From the NCBI RefSeq assembly GCF_010727325.1, contig NZ_AP022565.1, positions 3,472,001 through 3,536,000 of the forward strand: a DNA stretch of 64,000 bases. Reading direction: 5' to 3'. The position numbers were made by a program, and so were the translations under genes. Every line of letters starts with the position of its first letter. Position 1 is the stretch's first letter. The DNA is from Mycolicibacterium alvei (GTDB taxonomy: Bacteria; Actinomycetota; Actinomycetes; Mycobacteriales; Mycobacteriaceae). Under the pieces are notes generated by a model. The model had not been told where the DNA came from and made no database searches. It saw nothing but the letters and a program-made list of their open reading frames with translations. Positions 1 through 9,479 of the stretch are shown here, piece by piece.

Positions 1-278
1 GCCGATGCCTCGGCCAGCTTGGCCTCGGCCTGCTCCCCACCCTCGGAGACGGCCTGTGTCACGCAATGTCCGAGGTGCTCGTCGAGCAGACCGAGCGCCA
101 CGGACTGCAGCGCACTGTTGACGGCGCTGATCTGGGTGAGGACGTCGATGCAGTACTTGTCCTCGTCGATCATCTTGGCGATGCCCCGGACCTGGCCTTC
201 GACCCGGCGCAGCCGCTTGGCGTAGTTGTCCTTCTGCGCCGAGTAGCCATGTGCACCCGAGTGATCAGCCGCGTCCAT
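1..278 (-). CDS. CsoR/RicR-family copper-sensing repressor (partial, C-terminus outside window)
   Basis: This is the N-terminal 92 codons of a DUF156/CsoR-family metal-responsive repressor; the gene runs off the left edge. The residues Cys43, His68 and Cys72 have the same spacing (25 and 4) as the Cu(I)-binding Cys-His-Cys triad of M. tuberculosis CsoR. The helix containing RLRRVEGQVRGI (about residues 22-33) is the family's DNA-contact helix. Position beside divergent ilvD matches Rv0190 (RicR), which represses copper-resistance genes until Cu(I) binds. The ATG at 276-278 is the only good start. A palindrome of the expected operator type lies just upstream, so autorepression is likely. Whether this is RicR or another CsoR paralogue is inferred from synteny. 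Confidence 0.88.
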   Translation of the reverse strand, partial: MDAADHSGAHGYSAQKDNYAKRLRRVEGQVRGIAKMIDEDKYCIDVLTQISAVNSALQSVALGLLDEHLGHCVTQAVSEGGEQAEAKLAEAS

Positions 279-294
279 GGATCCAGTATACGGG

Positions 295-309
295 TACCCC
301 ACCGGGGTA
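295..309. promoter_or_regulatory. Candidate CsoR/RicR operator
   Basis: Perfect inverted repeat TACCCC-ACC-GGGGTA, 17 bases upstream of the csoR-type start and 59 bases upstream of ilvD. The pattern TACCC-N5-GGGTA is what CsoR-family repressors bind. It would overlap the repressor gene's own promoter on the minus strand. Confidence 0.65.
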
Positions 310-330
310 TGCATATCTCTGAGAAAGAAT

Positions 331-360
331 TTGGGCGGCTAACTAATCGAGGGGCATACT
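331..360 (+). promoter_or_regulatory. Candidate ilvD promoter, leaderless start
   Basis: A -35-like TTGGGC (331-336), an 18-base spacer and a -10-like CATACT (355-360) place the transcription start about 7 bases downstream, at or next to the ilvD ATG at 368. No Shine-Dalgarno sequence precedes that ATG, so a leaderless message, common in mycobacteria, is plausible. The promoter hexamers are weak matches. Confidence 0.35.
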
Positions 361-367
361 TACCGGC

Positions 368-2113
368 ATGTCTGCCGAGACCCCTGACACTTCTCTTCGC
401 GCAAGCGGCTCCATGTCCAAGCCGGAGCCCGACATCAAGCCCCGCAGCCGCGACGTCACCGACGGCCTGGAGAAGGCCGCGGCCCGGGGAATGCTGCGCG
501 CGGTAGGGATGGGTGACGACGACTGGGTCAAACCGCAGATCGGCGTCGGGTCGTCATGGAACGAGATCACCCCGTGCAACATGTCGCTGCAGCGACTCGC
601 GCAGGACGTCAAGGCCGGAGTCCACGAGGCCGGCGGGTTCCCGCTGGAGTTCGGCACCATCTCGGTGTCCGACGGCATCTCGATGGGCCACGAGGGGATG
701 CACTTCTCGCTGGTCTCCCGCGAGGTGATCGCCGACAGCGTCGAGACCGTGATGCAGGCCGAGCGCCTGGACGGCAGTGTGCTGCTGGCCGGTTGCGACA
801 AGTCGATCCCCGGCATGCTGATGGCTGCGGCGCGGCTGGACCTGGCCAGCGTGTTCTTCTACAACGGCTCGATCATGCCGGGTGTTGCCAAGCTGACCGA
901 CGGCACCGAGAAGGAAGTCACGATCATCGACGCCTTCGAGGCGGTCGGCGCGTGCGCGCGCGGGCTGATGTCACGTGCGGACGTCGACATCATCGAGCGT
1001 GCGATCTGTCCGGGCGAGGGAGCGTGCGGCGGCATGTACACCGCCAACACCATGGCGTCGGCTGCCGAGGCACTGGGCATGTCGCTGCCCGGCAGCGCGT
1101 CGCCGGTCGCCATCGACAAGCGGCGCGGCGAGTACGCCCGCAAGTCGGGCGAGGCCGTCGTCGAGATGCTGCGCCGCGGAATCACCGCCCGCGACATCCT
1201 CACCAAGGACGCCTTCGAGAACGCGATCGCCGTCGTGATGGCCTTCGGCGGGTCCACCAACGCGGTGCTGCACCTGCTGGCAATCGCCCGCGAGGCCGAG
1301 GTCGATTTGACGCTGGCCGACTTCACCCGCATCGGGGCCAAGGTCCCGCACCTGGCCGACGTGAAGCCCTTCGGCCGCCATGTGATGAAGGACGTCGACG
1401 AGATCGGCGGCGTGCCCGTCGTCATGCGCGCACTGCTGGATGCCGGCCTGCTGCACGGTGACTGCTTGACCGTCACCGGTAAGACCATGGCCGAGAACCT
1501 GGCCCACATCGCGCCGCCCGATCCGGACGGCAAGGTGCTGCGGGCGATGAACAACCCGATCCACCCGACCGGCGGCATCACGATCCTGCACGGATCACTG
1601 GCTCCCGAGGGGGCCGTGGTGAAGTCCGCAGGGTTCGAGTCAGACGTGTTCGAGGGCACCGCAAGGGTTTTCGAGCGCGAGCGGTCGGCCCTGGACGCAT
1701 TGGAGGACGGCACCATCACCCACGGCGACGTCGTGGTGATCCGCTACGAGGGTCCCAAGGGCGGCCCCGGCATGCGCGAGATGCTGGCCATCACCGGCGC
1801 CATCAAGGGCGCCGGGCTGGGCAAGGACGTCCTGCTGATGACCGACGGCCGGTTCTCCGGCGGGACGACAGGCCTGTGCGTCGGGCACATCGCCCCGGAG
1901 GCTGTCGACGGCGGGCCCATCGCGTTCGTCCGCGACGGTGACCGGATCCGCCTCAACGTGGCCGACGGAACGTTGGACGTCCTCGTCGACGAGGCTGAGT
2001 TCGAGGCCCGCAAGGCCGGTTTCGAACCGCTGCCGCCGCGCTACACGACCGGCGTGCTGGCCAAGTACACCAAGCTGGTTCAGTCAGCCGCCGTCGGCGC
2101 CGTCTGCAACTAG
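368..2113 (+). CDS. ilvD: Dihydroxy-acid dehydratase IlvD
   Basis: A 581-residue enzyme that dehydrates 2,3-dihydroxy-3-methylbutanoate and the 3-methylpentanoate analogue, the penultimate step for valine/isoleucine and the route to leucine and CoA precursors. The family signatures are visible: [10 protein letters not shown] near residue 142 and [16 protein letters not shown] near residue 215, which supply iron-sulfur cysteines, and [15 protein letters not shown] near residue 495. Length is normal. The conserved core begins at about residue 17 ([10 protein letters not shown]); ATG 413 is an alternative start, but ATG 368 fits the upstream promoter-like elements. Gene order (copper repressor, ilvD, SPW protein) matches Rv0190-Rv0188. 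IlvD is a copper-sensitive Fe-S enzyme, so its position next to a copper repressor is notable. Confidence 0.97.
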   Translation: MSAETPDTSLRASGSMSKPEPDIKPRSRDVTDGLEKAAARGMLRAVGMGDDDWVKPQIGVGSSWNEITPCNMSLQRLAQDVKAGVHEAGGFPLEFGTISVSDGISMGHEGMHFSLVSREVIADSVETVMQAERLDGSVLLAGCDKSIPGMLMAAARLDLASVFFYNGSIMPGVAKLTDGTEKEVTIIDAFEAVGACARGLMSRADVDIIERAICPGEGACGGMYTANTMASAAEALGMSLPGSASPVAIDKRRGEYARKSGEAVVEMLRRGITARDILTKDAFENAIAVVMAFGGSTNAVLHLLAIAREAEVDLTLADFTRIGAKVPHLADVKPFGRHVMKDVDEIGGVPVVMRALLDAGLLHGDCLTVTGKTMAENLAHIAPPDPDGKVLRAMNNPIHPTGGITILHGSLAPEGAVVKSAGFESDVFEGTARVFERERSALDALEDGTITHGDVVVIRYEGPKGGPGMREMLAITGAIKGAGLGKDVLLMTDGRFSGGTTGLCVGHIAPEAVDGGPIAFVRDGDRIRLNVADGTLDVLVDEAEFEARKAGFEPLPPRYTTGVLAKYTKLVQSAAVGAVCN

Positions 2114-2129
2114 AGTGGCGGCGACCCAC

Positions 2130-4733
2130 CTACCCCTTCGGACCCCTCCGGATGATGGCGGCGAGTTGCTCGCGTGAGCTGGCGCCCACCCGCTGGCAGG
2201 CCCGGTACAGATGCCCTTCCACGCTGCGCACCGACATCACCAGCCGCTCGGCGATCTGCTTGTTGCTCAGCCCTGCGACGACGAGTTCGACGATCTCGCG
2301 CTGTCGTCCGGTCAGCGGTTGTCCGGCCGGGTTGCGCAGCGCCGGGGTGCACAGCCCGCCGCATTCGTCGGCGTTCTCCTGCGCCAACGCGGCCGCATAG
2401 GCACTGCGCTTGCCCTGACCGTGGTGGCCGAACGCGACCGCGGCCTGCGCCAGGGCGTCAGTAGCGGTGGCCCGGTCGCCGAGCGCCCGGTATTCCTCGG
2501 CCGCAGCGAGTAGCCCGGCGCCGTCATCGGCGGCCAGCGCCTCGATATGGCAGGCCACCGTCTCGGCCAGCGGCAGTTTCAGACTCTCGGCGAGCTCCCG
2601 TGCGCGCGCCGCGCCCGAGGTGTCGCCCCACTGCGCGGCCGTCTGCAGGCACAGCAGTTCATGGGTCGGCTGTTCGCGTTGCGCAGCGTCGCGACCCGCC
2701 GTGCGCATCACGTCGATCGCATCGCTCAGCGCACCACCGGCGGCCAGTGTCCACCCGGTGGCCACCGACATCGCGGTGTTCATGAACACGTAATCGTCGG
2801 GCACCCGCTGCTCGGCCCGGGCCAGCGCCTCGGATGCCGCTTCGGCCTGCCCGAGTTTGGCGTACGCCTCGGCCAGGGAGAAGCAGCTCGCAACCCTCAA
2901 ACCCGTTGTAATCTCGTGCGTTTCGGCACCGGCATACGCCTCGTGCAAGTGTTTGACGGCGGCACCGAGATCGGCCCGAACCAGTTCGGCGTGGCCGAGC
3001 AGGTGAGCGAGGTTGGCATACACCAGACCGGGCATGTCGCGCGCCGACTCGTCCAGCCGCGCCGCCATGGCCGTGATGTCGTCGATACGGCCGGTCAACC
3101 GGCAGGCACGGCCGTGAACTGCCCCGAGCCAGAACCGCATGGGCGAGGATTCGAACGACGAGGTGGCCCGCTCGATGGCCTGCTCTGCGATGTCGTTGAT
3201 CTCGTCGATATGTCCGAGCGCACCACAGGCCATCATCAGTGCGATCGAGGCCATCATCGCGTGCAGATCGGGGAGGCCGTCCGAATCCAGAGCGGTCCTG
3301 GCTTTTTCCTCCGCGCTCACACACTGGCCGACCACCGCGTCGACACAGGCCTCCATGGCCAGGCGTTCCATCCTCTGCTCGTCGGATTCGTCGGTGGTGG
3401 AAAGCTTCTCCAAAATCTCGCCGGCATCGCGCGGCCGGCTGAGCAGCCAGGCCAGGTTAGCCGCGCGAACCGTCGCCCAGTGATGGCTGTCGGGACGGCC
3501 GTCGGCGCTGATGTCGCGCAGGACGGCCTCAGCTTCCTCACCTCGGCTCAGCAGGATCAGTGTCATGGCCCGCAGCGGCGCGGCCTCGGGCGCACCGCAT
3601 TCGGCTGCGGCAGCGGCGAATCGGTCGGCGGCATCGGGATCGAGCAGGACCGCGGCGCACCGAGCCGCCGTGAGATACAGCTCCGGATCCGGTGGCAGGT
3701 CGGAGTGCAGCACCAGCAATGCCCGGCGCACGGTCGCCCGCATGTCCCCGTTGGCCTCCGACTCCAACCGCCGCGCGAGCCGCCCCCGGATCCTCGACAG
3801 GTGCATCTCACCCGCGGTGGCCCTTCGCAATTCGCCGTACAGCGGATGCGCGAGGGTTGCCACCAGGCCGCGTCCGCCGCGGTCGACCCTGACCAGATGC
3901 ATCTGCTCGGCAGCCTCCAGGTCGGCAGATTCCACCAGGTCAGCCAGGACGTCGACGCTGAGCGGCTCGCACTGCGAGAGTGTGTCGAGCACCAGCGCCA
4001 TGCCGGCTTCGAGTCCACCGAGGCGCCGACCGACCATATCGGTGATGCTCTGGGAGACGGCGACATCGCCGTCCCACATCCACACCCCGGCGGATTTGCG
4101 CATCCGCCCGGCCGCGATCTGATCCTTGACCAGTTGCAGCAGGTACAGCGCATTGCCTCCGGTCAGTTTCCAAAACCGGCGTGTGCTGCGACTGTCCACC
4201 GGGCCTTCGACCGCCGATTCGATCAGGGTGGCAGCCGCCGCGGCGGACAGCGGCTCAAGGTCGATCCGGTCGAGCAGGCTGTCCTTCCACAGCGCGGTCA
4301 CCGCATCGGGTTCGGGTCCCCCGGAACGAGCGGTGACGACGAGTCGCACTCCCTGGGTCTGCGCCAGTTGGTGTACGACGTGCGCGGACAGCCCGTCGAG
4401 CAGGTGGGCGTCGTCGATGCCGATGACGACCTTGCCCGTGCGTTGTTGGGCGACAAAGGAATCGATCACACGCCGGACGTCCGGCAACGAGTCGCACATG
4501 CTCTGGCTGATCGATCCGGTAAAGGCCCCGAGTGGGATGGCCCGCGCGGATTCGGTTCCGACGAACCAGCTGGTCCGGTACCCGGATGACGCGGCGTGAC
4601 CGAGGGCCTCCCGGGCCAGCCGGGTCTTGCCGACGCCGGCAGTGCCGACGATCACCACACCGTGGTGGGTTCCCGACCCACCAAGGCAGCGACGGATCGT
4701 CGCCAGTTCGTCTTCCCGCCCCGCCAGTTTCAT
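2130..4733 (-). CDS. LuxR-family regulator with N-terminal AAA ATPase (LAL/MalT type)
   Basis: An 867-residue regulator. The N-terminus has a P-loop GTAGVGKT (residues 30-37) and a Walker-B-like stretch VIGIDDAHLL. A long alpha-helical TPR-like middle follows. The C-terminal 60 residues form a LuxR/FixJ helix-turn-helix (LTGRQREIVELVVAGLSNKQIAERL, split here as LTGRQREIVELV and GLSNKQIAERL). Such proteins bind ATP and an inducer through the middle region and activate transcription. It lies convergent to ilvD with 16 bases between stops and has no M. tuberculosis counterpart at this position, so it looks like an insertion in the conserved order. Target and ligand cannot be told from sequence. 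Confidence 0.9.
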   Translation of the reverse strand: MKLAGREDELATIRRCLGGSGTHHGVVIVGTAGVGKTRLAREALGHAASSGYRTSWFVGTESARAIPLGAFTGSISQSMCDSLPDVRRVIDSFVAQQRTGKVVIGIDDAHLLDGLSAHVVHQLAQTQGVRLVVTARSGGPEPDAVTALWKDSLLDRIDLEPLSAAAAATLIESAVEGPVDSRSTRRFWKLTGGNALYLLQLVKDQIAAGRMRKSAGVWMWDGDVAVSQSITDMVGRRLGGLEAGMALVLDTLSQCEPLSVDVLADLVESADLEAAEQMHLVRVDRGGRGLVATLAHPLYGELRRATAGEMHLSRIRGRLARRLESEANGDMRATVRRALLVLHSDLPPDPELYLTAARCAAVLLDPDAADRFAAAAAECGAPEAAPLRAMTLILLSRGEEAEAVLRDISADGRPDSHHWATVRAANLAWLLSRPRDAGEILEKLSTTDESDEQRMERLAMEACVDAVVGQCVSAEEKARTALDSDGLPDLHAMMASIALMMACGALGHIDEINDIAEQAIERATSSFESSPMRFWLGAVHGRACRLTGRIDDITAMAARLDESARDMPGLVYANLAHLLGHAELVRADLGAAVKHLHEAYAGAETHEITTGLRVASCFSLAEAYAKLGQAEAASEALARAEQRVPDDYVFMNTAMSVATGWTLAAGGALSDAIDVMRTAGRDAAQREQPTHELLCLQTAAQWGDTSGAARARELAESLKLPLAETVACHIEALAADDGAGLLAAAEEYRALGDRATATDALAQAAVAFGHHGQGKRSAYAAALAQENADECGGLCTPALRNPAGQPLTGRQREIVELVVAGLSNKQIAERLVMSVRSVEGHLYRACQRVGASSREQLAAIIRRGPKG

Positions 4734-4920
4734 CTCAGCAGTTCGTACCCGCCATCGCCGTCATCGGAAGTCCTGCTATTTGACCAGGATATGGCGTCAA
4801 ACGCGCCGGCGGGGAGAAAATTGACGCATCGGCCGAGGCCCGGGTCGCCCGGGCGCGCAGATTCCCCTCCAGCCGGGGTTCGGCTGGTCTACCAGGTACG
4901 CCTACCGGTCGGTCTGCCGG
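4734..4920. other. Intergenic region, no feature seen
   Basis: The 187 bases between the LuxR-type start and the end of the SPW gene must hold the LuxR gene's promoter on the minus strand. I see no clear hexamers, hairpin or small gene. Confidence 0.4.
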
Positions 4921-5361
4921 TCAGCCGTGCCGTGCTTCGGAATTGCGCACCCGCATCCCGAAGTACATCGCGTTGAAGCCGAGCACCATCACGAGCGCAC
5001 CACTGATCACGTGCGACCAGATCATGCCGGCGCTCGGTCCGCTGACAAACACCCACGGCGAGATGATCAACCACACTCCGAATACCGGCAGTGTCCAGGT
5101 CATACCGTGCGCGCGATCCAGCGCGAAGCTGAAACACATTGACAGGAACGCGATCGCCCCTCCGACGATCAGATCGTTGACCGTCAGCCTGTTGAAGGCG
5201 TCGTAGCCGACGATCCACGGTGACAGCGCGACGTACATCGCCGTCAGCAACGTCAGGCCAAAGGTGACCTGCGCGGCCATCGACTCTGCAACACGGTCAT
5301 AGCTCGCCCTCAGGGCCAGAATGTCCGGATGTAGATCGATTGATGAATGGACCGTACTCAT
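4921..5361 (-). CDS. SPW-repeat membrane protein (Rv0188-like)
   Basis: A 146-residue membrane protein with two copies of the diagnostic Ser-Pro-Trp motif at residues 47-49 (ALSPWIVG) and 101-103 (IISPWVF). Four hydrophobic segments follow a soluble N-terminus of about 28 residues. This arrangement defines the SPW repeat family (PF03779), whose biochemical role is unknown. The N-terminus (MSTVHSSIDLHPD) and position agree with Rv0188. A good ribosome binding site (GAAAGGA) precedes the ATG. It is divergent from the HTTM-like gene with 137 bases between the starts. Confidence 0.85.
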   Translation of the reverse strand: MSTVHSSIDLHPDILALRASYDRVAESMAAQVTFGLTLLTAMYVALSPWIVGYDAFNRLTVNDLIVGGAIAFLSMCFSFALDRAHGMTWTLPVFGVWLIISPWVFVSGPSAGMIWSHVISGALVMVLGFNAMYFGMRVRNSEARHG

Positions 5362-5498
5362 TTCTTATCCTTTCCGTTACCGGGCAAGGCATTTCGGCCT
5401 TCCCACCCCCATCCATCACTTCTCAGATTACGCCACAACAGGCCCGTTTGGCGCCGGCTGCCCACCCTCACAGAGGCCCGCCAAGTAAGGTGTTCGCA

Positions 5499-6953
5499 AT
5501 GCGGTGGCGCAGCAACGTCCGGACGGACGACCCCACCGGCGCACATCAGCAACTCGGTTGGTTCGCAACGCTGTTCGCGATGGCGTTGGTGTTTCACTAC
5601 TCCGACAGCCAGCCCCTTGCGGTGCTGCCGGCACTACTGGCCGGCCTGCCTGCCCTGGTATTTCCCGGCTCGGTGGCCGCCGCCGGTCTGGCCGTCGCAG
5701 CCGGCGCAGGAGTGGCCGCGCTGAACCTGCCCGCGGCGGCAAACCACCTGGTGCTGAGCCTGCTGATCGCCGTCGGCCTCGGCACCGCGGCGTTGTGGGC
5801 ATGGGCCACCCGAAGCCGGCCGGATGCGGCGGACAACTTTGTCGAGCGCTGGCTGGATGCCGCGCGCAGCCCGATCGGCCTCGTGTTGCTCGTGGTCTAC
5901 CTGTTCACGGTCTTCGACAAGCTGAATACCGCTTACTTCACCCCGGCGACATCGTGTGGCGGCGAGCTGTTCGGCCAGCTCATCTGGCTCAACGGCGTCG
6001 ACGGCGTCACACCGAGCCAGGCCGTCGGCGAGTTCGTCGGCATCGCCGCGGTGGTGATCGAGGCCGCCATTCTCGGATTGCTGGCGGTGCCGAAGCTACG
6101 TTTCTGGGGCGTGCTGCTCGGGGTGGGCTTCCACTCGATCCTGGCGATGGCCTCGTTCTACGACTTCGCCACGGTTGTGTTCGCGGTGTACGTACTGCTC
6201 GTCCCGACCGAGGTGTTCACCGCCCTGGCAACCCGGGGCACCGCACTGCGCCGAGTCGCGCTCGCGGGCTTCGCGGCCCATGTGCTGATCAGTGTGCTGT
6301 CGAGTTCGGCCGACTCCCCGAGCAGCCCGGTCGGCCTCCACTGGCACACCCTGCTCGTACTCACCTGGTTCGTCGCGGTGGTGCCGTTCATGGTCGCGCT
6401 GCTGCGGGCGTACCGCTCCGCACAGGCGGCCGGGGTCCGCGCCCCGAACTGGAGCTTTCGCCCCCTGGTGCTGCTCGTCGCACCGCTGCTGGCGTTCGCC
6501 AACGGGGTGACGCCGTATGTGGGGCTCAAGACCGTGTCGAACTATTCGATGTTCAGCAACCTGCATACCGAGGAAGGCACCTCCAATCATCTGTTGCCCG
6601 GCGTCACCGCACTCCAACTCGCCGACTATCAGCGCGACACCGTCACGATCGTCGGAATGGAGTTTCCACCCCAATCGGCCGACCTGACACACCTTCGCCG
6701 ACAGGTCCGCTGGATGTCGGAAGACCCCCCGGTCCGTATCCCCTGGCTCGAGCTGCGGCGCAGCGTGATGTTGTGGCAGGACGCCGGTATCAGCGGCGTC
6801 CGGCTCGCCTATCTGCGCGACGGGTCGCCGCGCGTGGTGGATGACGCGACCAAAGATCCCGTGCTCGCGGCGCCACTGCCGTGGTGGCAAGGGCATCTGC
6901 TCGCCTTCCGCGCCATCGACTCGGGCTGGGGCCCCGACATCTGCCGCTGGTGA
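5499..6953 (+). CDS. HTTM-like polytopic membrane protein
   Basis: A 484-residue membrane protein with about ten hydrophobic segments followed by a soluble C-terminal domain of about 120 residues. The central block, with FDKLNTAYF, a conserved GVGFHSILAMASF stretch and a YDFATVVFAVYVLLVP segment, resembles the HTTM/vitamin-K-carboxylase-like fold, but I do not see the lysine/glutamate set needed to claim carboxylase activity. Reading continues open upstream to 5340, but ATG 5499, preceded by AAGTAAGGTG, gives the natural membrane start. It is followed by an aldehyde dehydrogenase 92 bases downstream. Function unknown. Confidence 0.6.
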   Translation: MRWRSNVRTDDPTGAHQQLGWFATLFAMALVFHYSDSQPLAVLPALLAGLPALVFPGSVAAAGLAVAAGAGVAALNLPAAANHLVLSLLIAVGLGTAALWAWATRSRPDAADNFVERWLDAARSPIGLVLLVVYLFTVFDKLNTAYFTPATSCGGELFGQLIWLNGVDGVTPSQAVGEFVGIAAVVIEAAILGLLAVPKLRFWGVLLGVGFHSILAMASFYDFATVVFAVYVLLVPTEVFTALATRGTALRRVALAGFAAHVLISVLSSSADSPSSPVGLHWHTLLVLTWFVAVVPFMVALLRAYRSAQAAGVRAPNWSFRPLVLLVAPLLAFANGVTPYVGLKTVSNYSMFSNLHTEEGTSNHLLPGVTALQLADYQRDTVTIVGMEFPPQSADLTHLRRQVRWMSEDPPVRIPWLELRRSVMLWQDAGISGVRLAYLRDGSPRVVDDATKDPVLAAPLPWWQGHLLAFRAIDSGWGPDICRW

Positions 6954-7045
6954 CGCCGAGGCTCGCACGAAGTCGGGCAAACAAGCCCCGCTCGAGCAGT
7001 ACGCTGGCCACGAATTGGTCCGATTCGACAAGAGCGTGAGCTGAC

Positions 7046-8749
7046 ATGACCGAAACACAGATCGACGAGGCCCTCGCGGAACTCGTCGAAGGTGAAAAGA
7101 CCTGGGCTTCGCTGTCATTGGCGGCCCGGCGCGGGCTGCTCGACGAAGTGCGCGCACTGACGGTGCGTCACGCCGCCGAATGGGTGGACGCCGCCGTCGG
7201 GATCAAACAACTCGACCCGTCCTCGCCGCTGGTCGGCGAGGAATGGATGTCCGGCCCGTACTCACTGGCGGCCGGGCTGGGCGCGCTGTCGGAGAGCCTG
7301 GCCAAGCTCGAAACGGGCCGCAGCCCGCTCGACGGCGCCGGGTTCGGTTACGCCCCCGGCGGCCGCACGACGGTAAAAGCCCTGCCGCTCAACACCTTCG
7401 ACCAGCTGCTGCTGTCCGGGTTCAGCGCCGAGGTGTGGCTGCAACCCGGAATCGAGAAGGCCGAGGCAATCCGGTCGGCCGGTCTGGCCCAACGCGACCC
7501 GTCCCGCACCAACGGTGTCGGCGCGGTTCTGGGTGCGGGCAACATCTTCTCGATCGCCCCACTGGACACCATCTACGAGTTGTACGCCAACAACCGGGTG
7601 GTGGCCCTCAAGCTCAACCCGATCACCGACCCACTGCTACCCGCGCTGACCAAGGTGCTGGCTCCGTTCATCGCCCTCGGCGCGGTACGCATCCTGACCG
7701 GCGGGGCCGAGACCGGCACATACCTGGTGCGGCACAAGCTCGTTGACCATGTACACATGACCGGTAGCGCCCTGACCTACGACGCCATCGTGTTCGGCAC
7801 CGGCGACGAGGGTGCCCGGCGCAAGGCCGCCGACGAGCCGGTGCTCGACAAGGAGATGACCGCCGAACTCGGCGGGGTGTCGCCGACGATCGTGCTGCCC
7901 GGCAACTGGAGTAGGGCCGACATCGAGTTCCAGGCCAATCACGTTGCCACACAACGGTTACACAACAACGGCTACAACTGTGTGGCCGCGCAGGTGGTGG
8001 TCCTGCCCAAGCGATGGGCGCAGCGCGAGGAGTTCATCGACGCCATCCGCAAGGCCGTCGACGACGCCCCCGAACGGGCCGCCTACTACCCCGGTTCCGA
8101 TGTCAGGGTGGCGAGCGCGGACACGTCGTATCCGGATGCACAGCACCTGGGCTCGCGAGGTGCCAGGGTCCTGGTGGTCGATCCGGCCGACCGCGAAGCG
8201 TTGTTGCACACCGAGTATTTCGGTCCGGTCCTCGGCGTGATCGAACTCGACACAGCAGACGACAGTTCGGCCGAAAGATTCCTCGAGGAGGCCGTGCGCG
8301 TCGCGAACGACGAGTTCGTCGGCACCCTCGGGGTCAACATCATCGCTCACCCGAGCACCCTCGGGAGCCTCGGTGACAAGTTCGACCATCTCGTCGAGCG
8401 GTTGCGCTACGGCACCATCGCGATCAACGCCTGGACCGCTGTCGGCTACCTGACGCCGACGGCCACCTGGGGGGCCTTCCCCGGGCACAGGCGCAATGAC
8501 ATCCAGAGCGGAACCGGCGTGGTGCACAACGCTTTTCTGCTCGACCGCCCGGAACGCACGGTGGTCCGCGGCCCCTTCCGGCCCGCGCCGCGTTCGGTCT
8601 TCGGCGGCGAGTGGTCGCTGTCGCCGAAGCCGCCGTGGTTCGTCAACAACCACACCGCGGCCACGACGGGACGGCTGTTGGTGGACTTCGCCGGAGCACC
8701 CGGCTGGGGCAAGCTGCCCGCGATCTTCGCGTCGGCGCTGCGGGGTTGA
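7046..8749 (+). CDS. Aldehyde dehydrogenase family protein
   Basis: A 567-residue NAD(P)-dependent aldehyde dehydrogenase-type enzyme, longer than the usual 480-500. The general-base glutamate lies in AELGGVSPTIV (about residue 273) and the nucleophilic cysteine in NGYNCVAAQVV (about residue 312). A cofactor-domain stretch GAVLGAGNIFSIAPLD lies near residue 160, and VHMTGSA is the mononucleotide-binding motif. The N-terminal 60 residues and C-terminal 90 residues are extra relative to the classical fold. Substrate unknown. The gene ends 7 bases before the convergent TetR gene, leaving no room for a terminator other than bidirectional read-through. Confidence 0.85.
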   Translation: MTETQIDEALAELVEGEKTWASLSLAARRGLLDEVRALTVRHAAEWVDAAVGIKQLDPSSPLVGEEWMSGPYSLAAGLGALSESLAKLETGRSPLDGAGFGYAPGGRTTVKALPLNTFDQLLLSGFSAEVWLQPGIEKAEAIRSAGLAQRDPSRTNGVGAVLGAGNIFSIAPLDTIYELYANNRVVALKLNPITDPLLPALTKVLAPFIALGAVRILTGGAETGTYLVRHKLVDHVHMTGSALTYDAIVFGTGDEGARRKAADEPVLDKEMTAELGGVSPTIVLPGNWSRADIEFQANHVATQRLHNNGYNCVAAQVVVLPKRWAQREEFIDAIRKAVDDAPERAAYYPGSDVRVASADTSYPDAQHLGSRGARVLVVDPADREALLHTEYFGPVLGVIELDTADDSSAERFLEEAVRVANDEFVGTLGVNIIAHPSTLGSLGDKFDHLVERLRYGTIAINAWTAVGYLTPTATWGAFPGHRRNDIQSGTGVVHNAFLLDRPERTVVRGPFRPAPRSVFGGEWSLSPKPPWFVNNHTAATTGRLLVDFAGAPGWGKLPAIFASALRG

Positions 8750-8756
8750 GTACGGG

Positions 8757-9338
8757 TCAGCCGGAGACGACGGGCGTGGCGGGCGCACGCAGTAGTCGCT
8801 GCGCGCAGTCGAGCAGCACCCGGTGCAGTTCCCCGTCGGAGACGTCATTGAGGGCGGGGTCGGTGGCGCTGCCGTAGATGCCCGCGGCGAGCACCGACAT
8901 GCAGATCCGGTCGGCGGCCCCGGGCTCGGGGCCCAGGAGGATCCCGGTCAACCGCTCGATCGTGTCCTGGAGTTCGGCCCGACCCTGCACCAGACCGTCG
9001 ATAACGGGGTCGCCGTGGAACACCGCGGTGACCCGGCGGTGCCGCACGGCCATCTCGACCATGCCGCTGACGGCAGCCTCCTGCTGGGCCTCGGGCGTGG
9101 ACATCGCCTCGGCGATGCGGACCAGGCGCACCATGTCGTCGAAGACCGGCTGGATGACCGCCAGCACGATCTCGTCCTTGGAATGGAACTGGTAGTAGAC
9201 AGCCGCCTTACTGACTCCAAGGCGGTCGGCGATCATCTGCAGCGATGTGCCGTTGACGCCGTGCTCGGCGAACAGGCTCAGAGCCGCCTCCAGCACCCGC
9301 TCGCGCGCAAAGCCACGCGGAGCAACAGCCTTCGCCAC
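8757..9338 (-). CDS. TetR-family repressor of the adjacent mmpS/mmpL pair (probable)
   Basis: A 193-residue TetR regulator. The N-terminal DNA-binding domain (RERVLEAALSLFAEHG to YYQFHSKDEIV, residues about 12-57) is textbook; the C-terminal ligand domain is typical in length. The start is GTG (MAKAVAPRGF). It is divergent from the methyltransferase remnant and the mmpS-mmpL genes, and a TetR-type palindrome lies in the shared upstream region. Control of both itself and the efflux operon is inferred from this layout, as known for TetR/mmpS5-mmpL5 pairs in other nontuberculous mycobacteria. Confidence 0.88.
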   Translation of the reverse strand: MAKAVAPRGFARERVLEAALSLFAEHGVNGTSLQMIADRLGVSKAAVYYQFHSKDEIVLAVIQPVFDDMVRLVRIAEAMSTPEAQQEAAVSGMVEMAVRHRRVTAVFHGDPVIDGLVQGRAELQDTIERLTGILLGPEPGAADRICMSVLAAGIYGSATDPALNDVSDGELHRVLLDCAQRLLRAPATPVVSG

Positions 9339-9402
9339 ACCCGTCCCTTCGTCGCGCCGAGCGTTACCGAGCGCGGTCTAGATCACAGCGTCAATAGCCA
9401 AA

Positions 9403-9421
9403 CTAACTTGATTGAAGTTAG
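9403..9421. promoter_or_regulatory. Candidate TetR operator
   Basis: Perfect inverted repeat CTAACTT-GATTG-AAGTTAG (7-5-7) midway between the divergent TetR gene (start 9338) and the rightward genes. Size and symmetry suit a TetR dimer. Confidence 0.65.
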
Positions 9422-9479
9422 CCGACTGTATAGGTTTCACTTTACATCCGGCAAGGGATCCCGCGGGGGAGGAGTGTTG

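Noticed and set aside
2547..4589. 680-codon plus-strand open frame
   Set aside because: It is antisense to the LuxR/AAA gene, has no domain-like features and an Arg/Gly/His-rich composition typical of GC-rich shadow frames.
5504..6844. 446-codon alternative-frame open frame
   Set aside because: It is a +1 shadow of the HTTM-like gene, Arg/Gly-rich and without hydrophobic periodicity.
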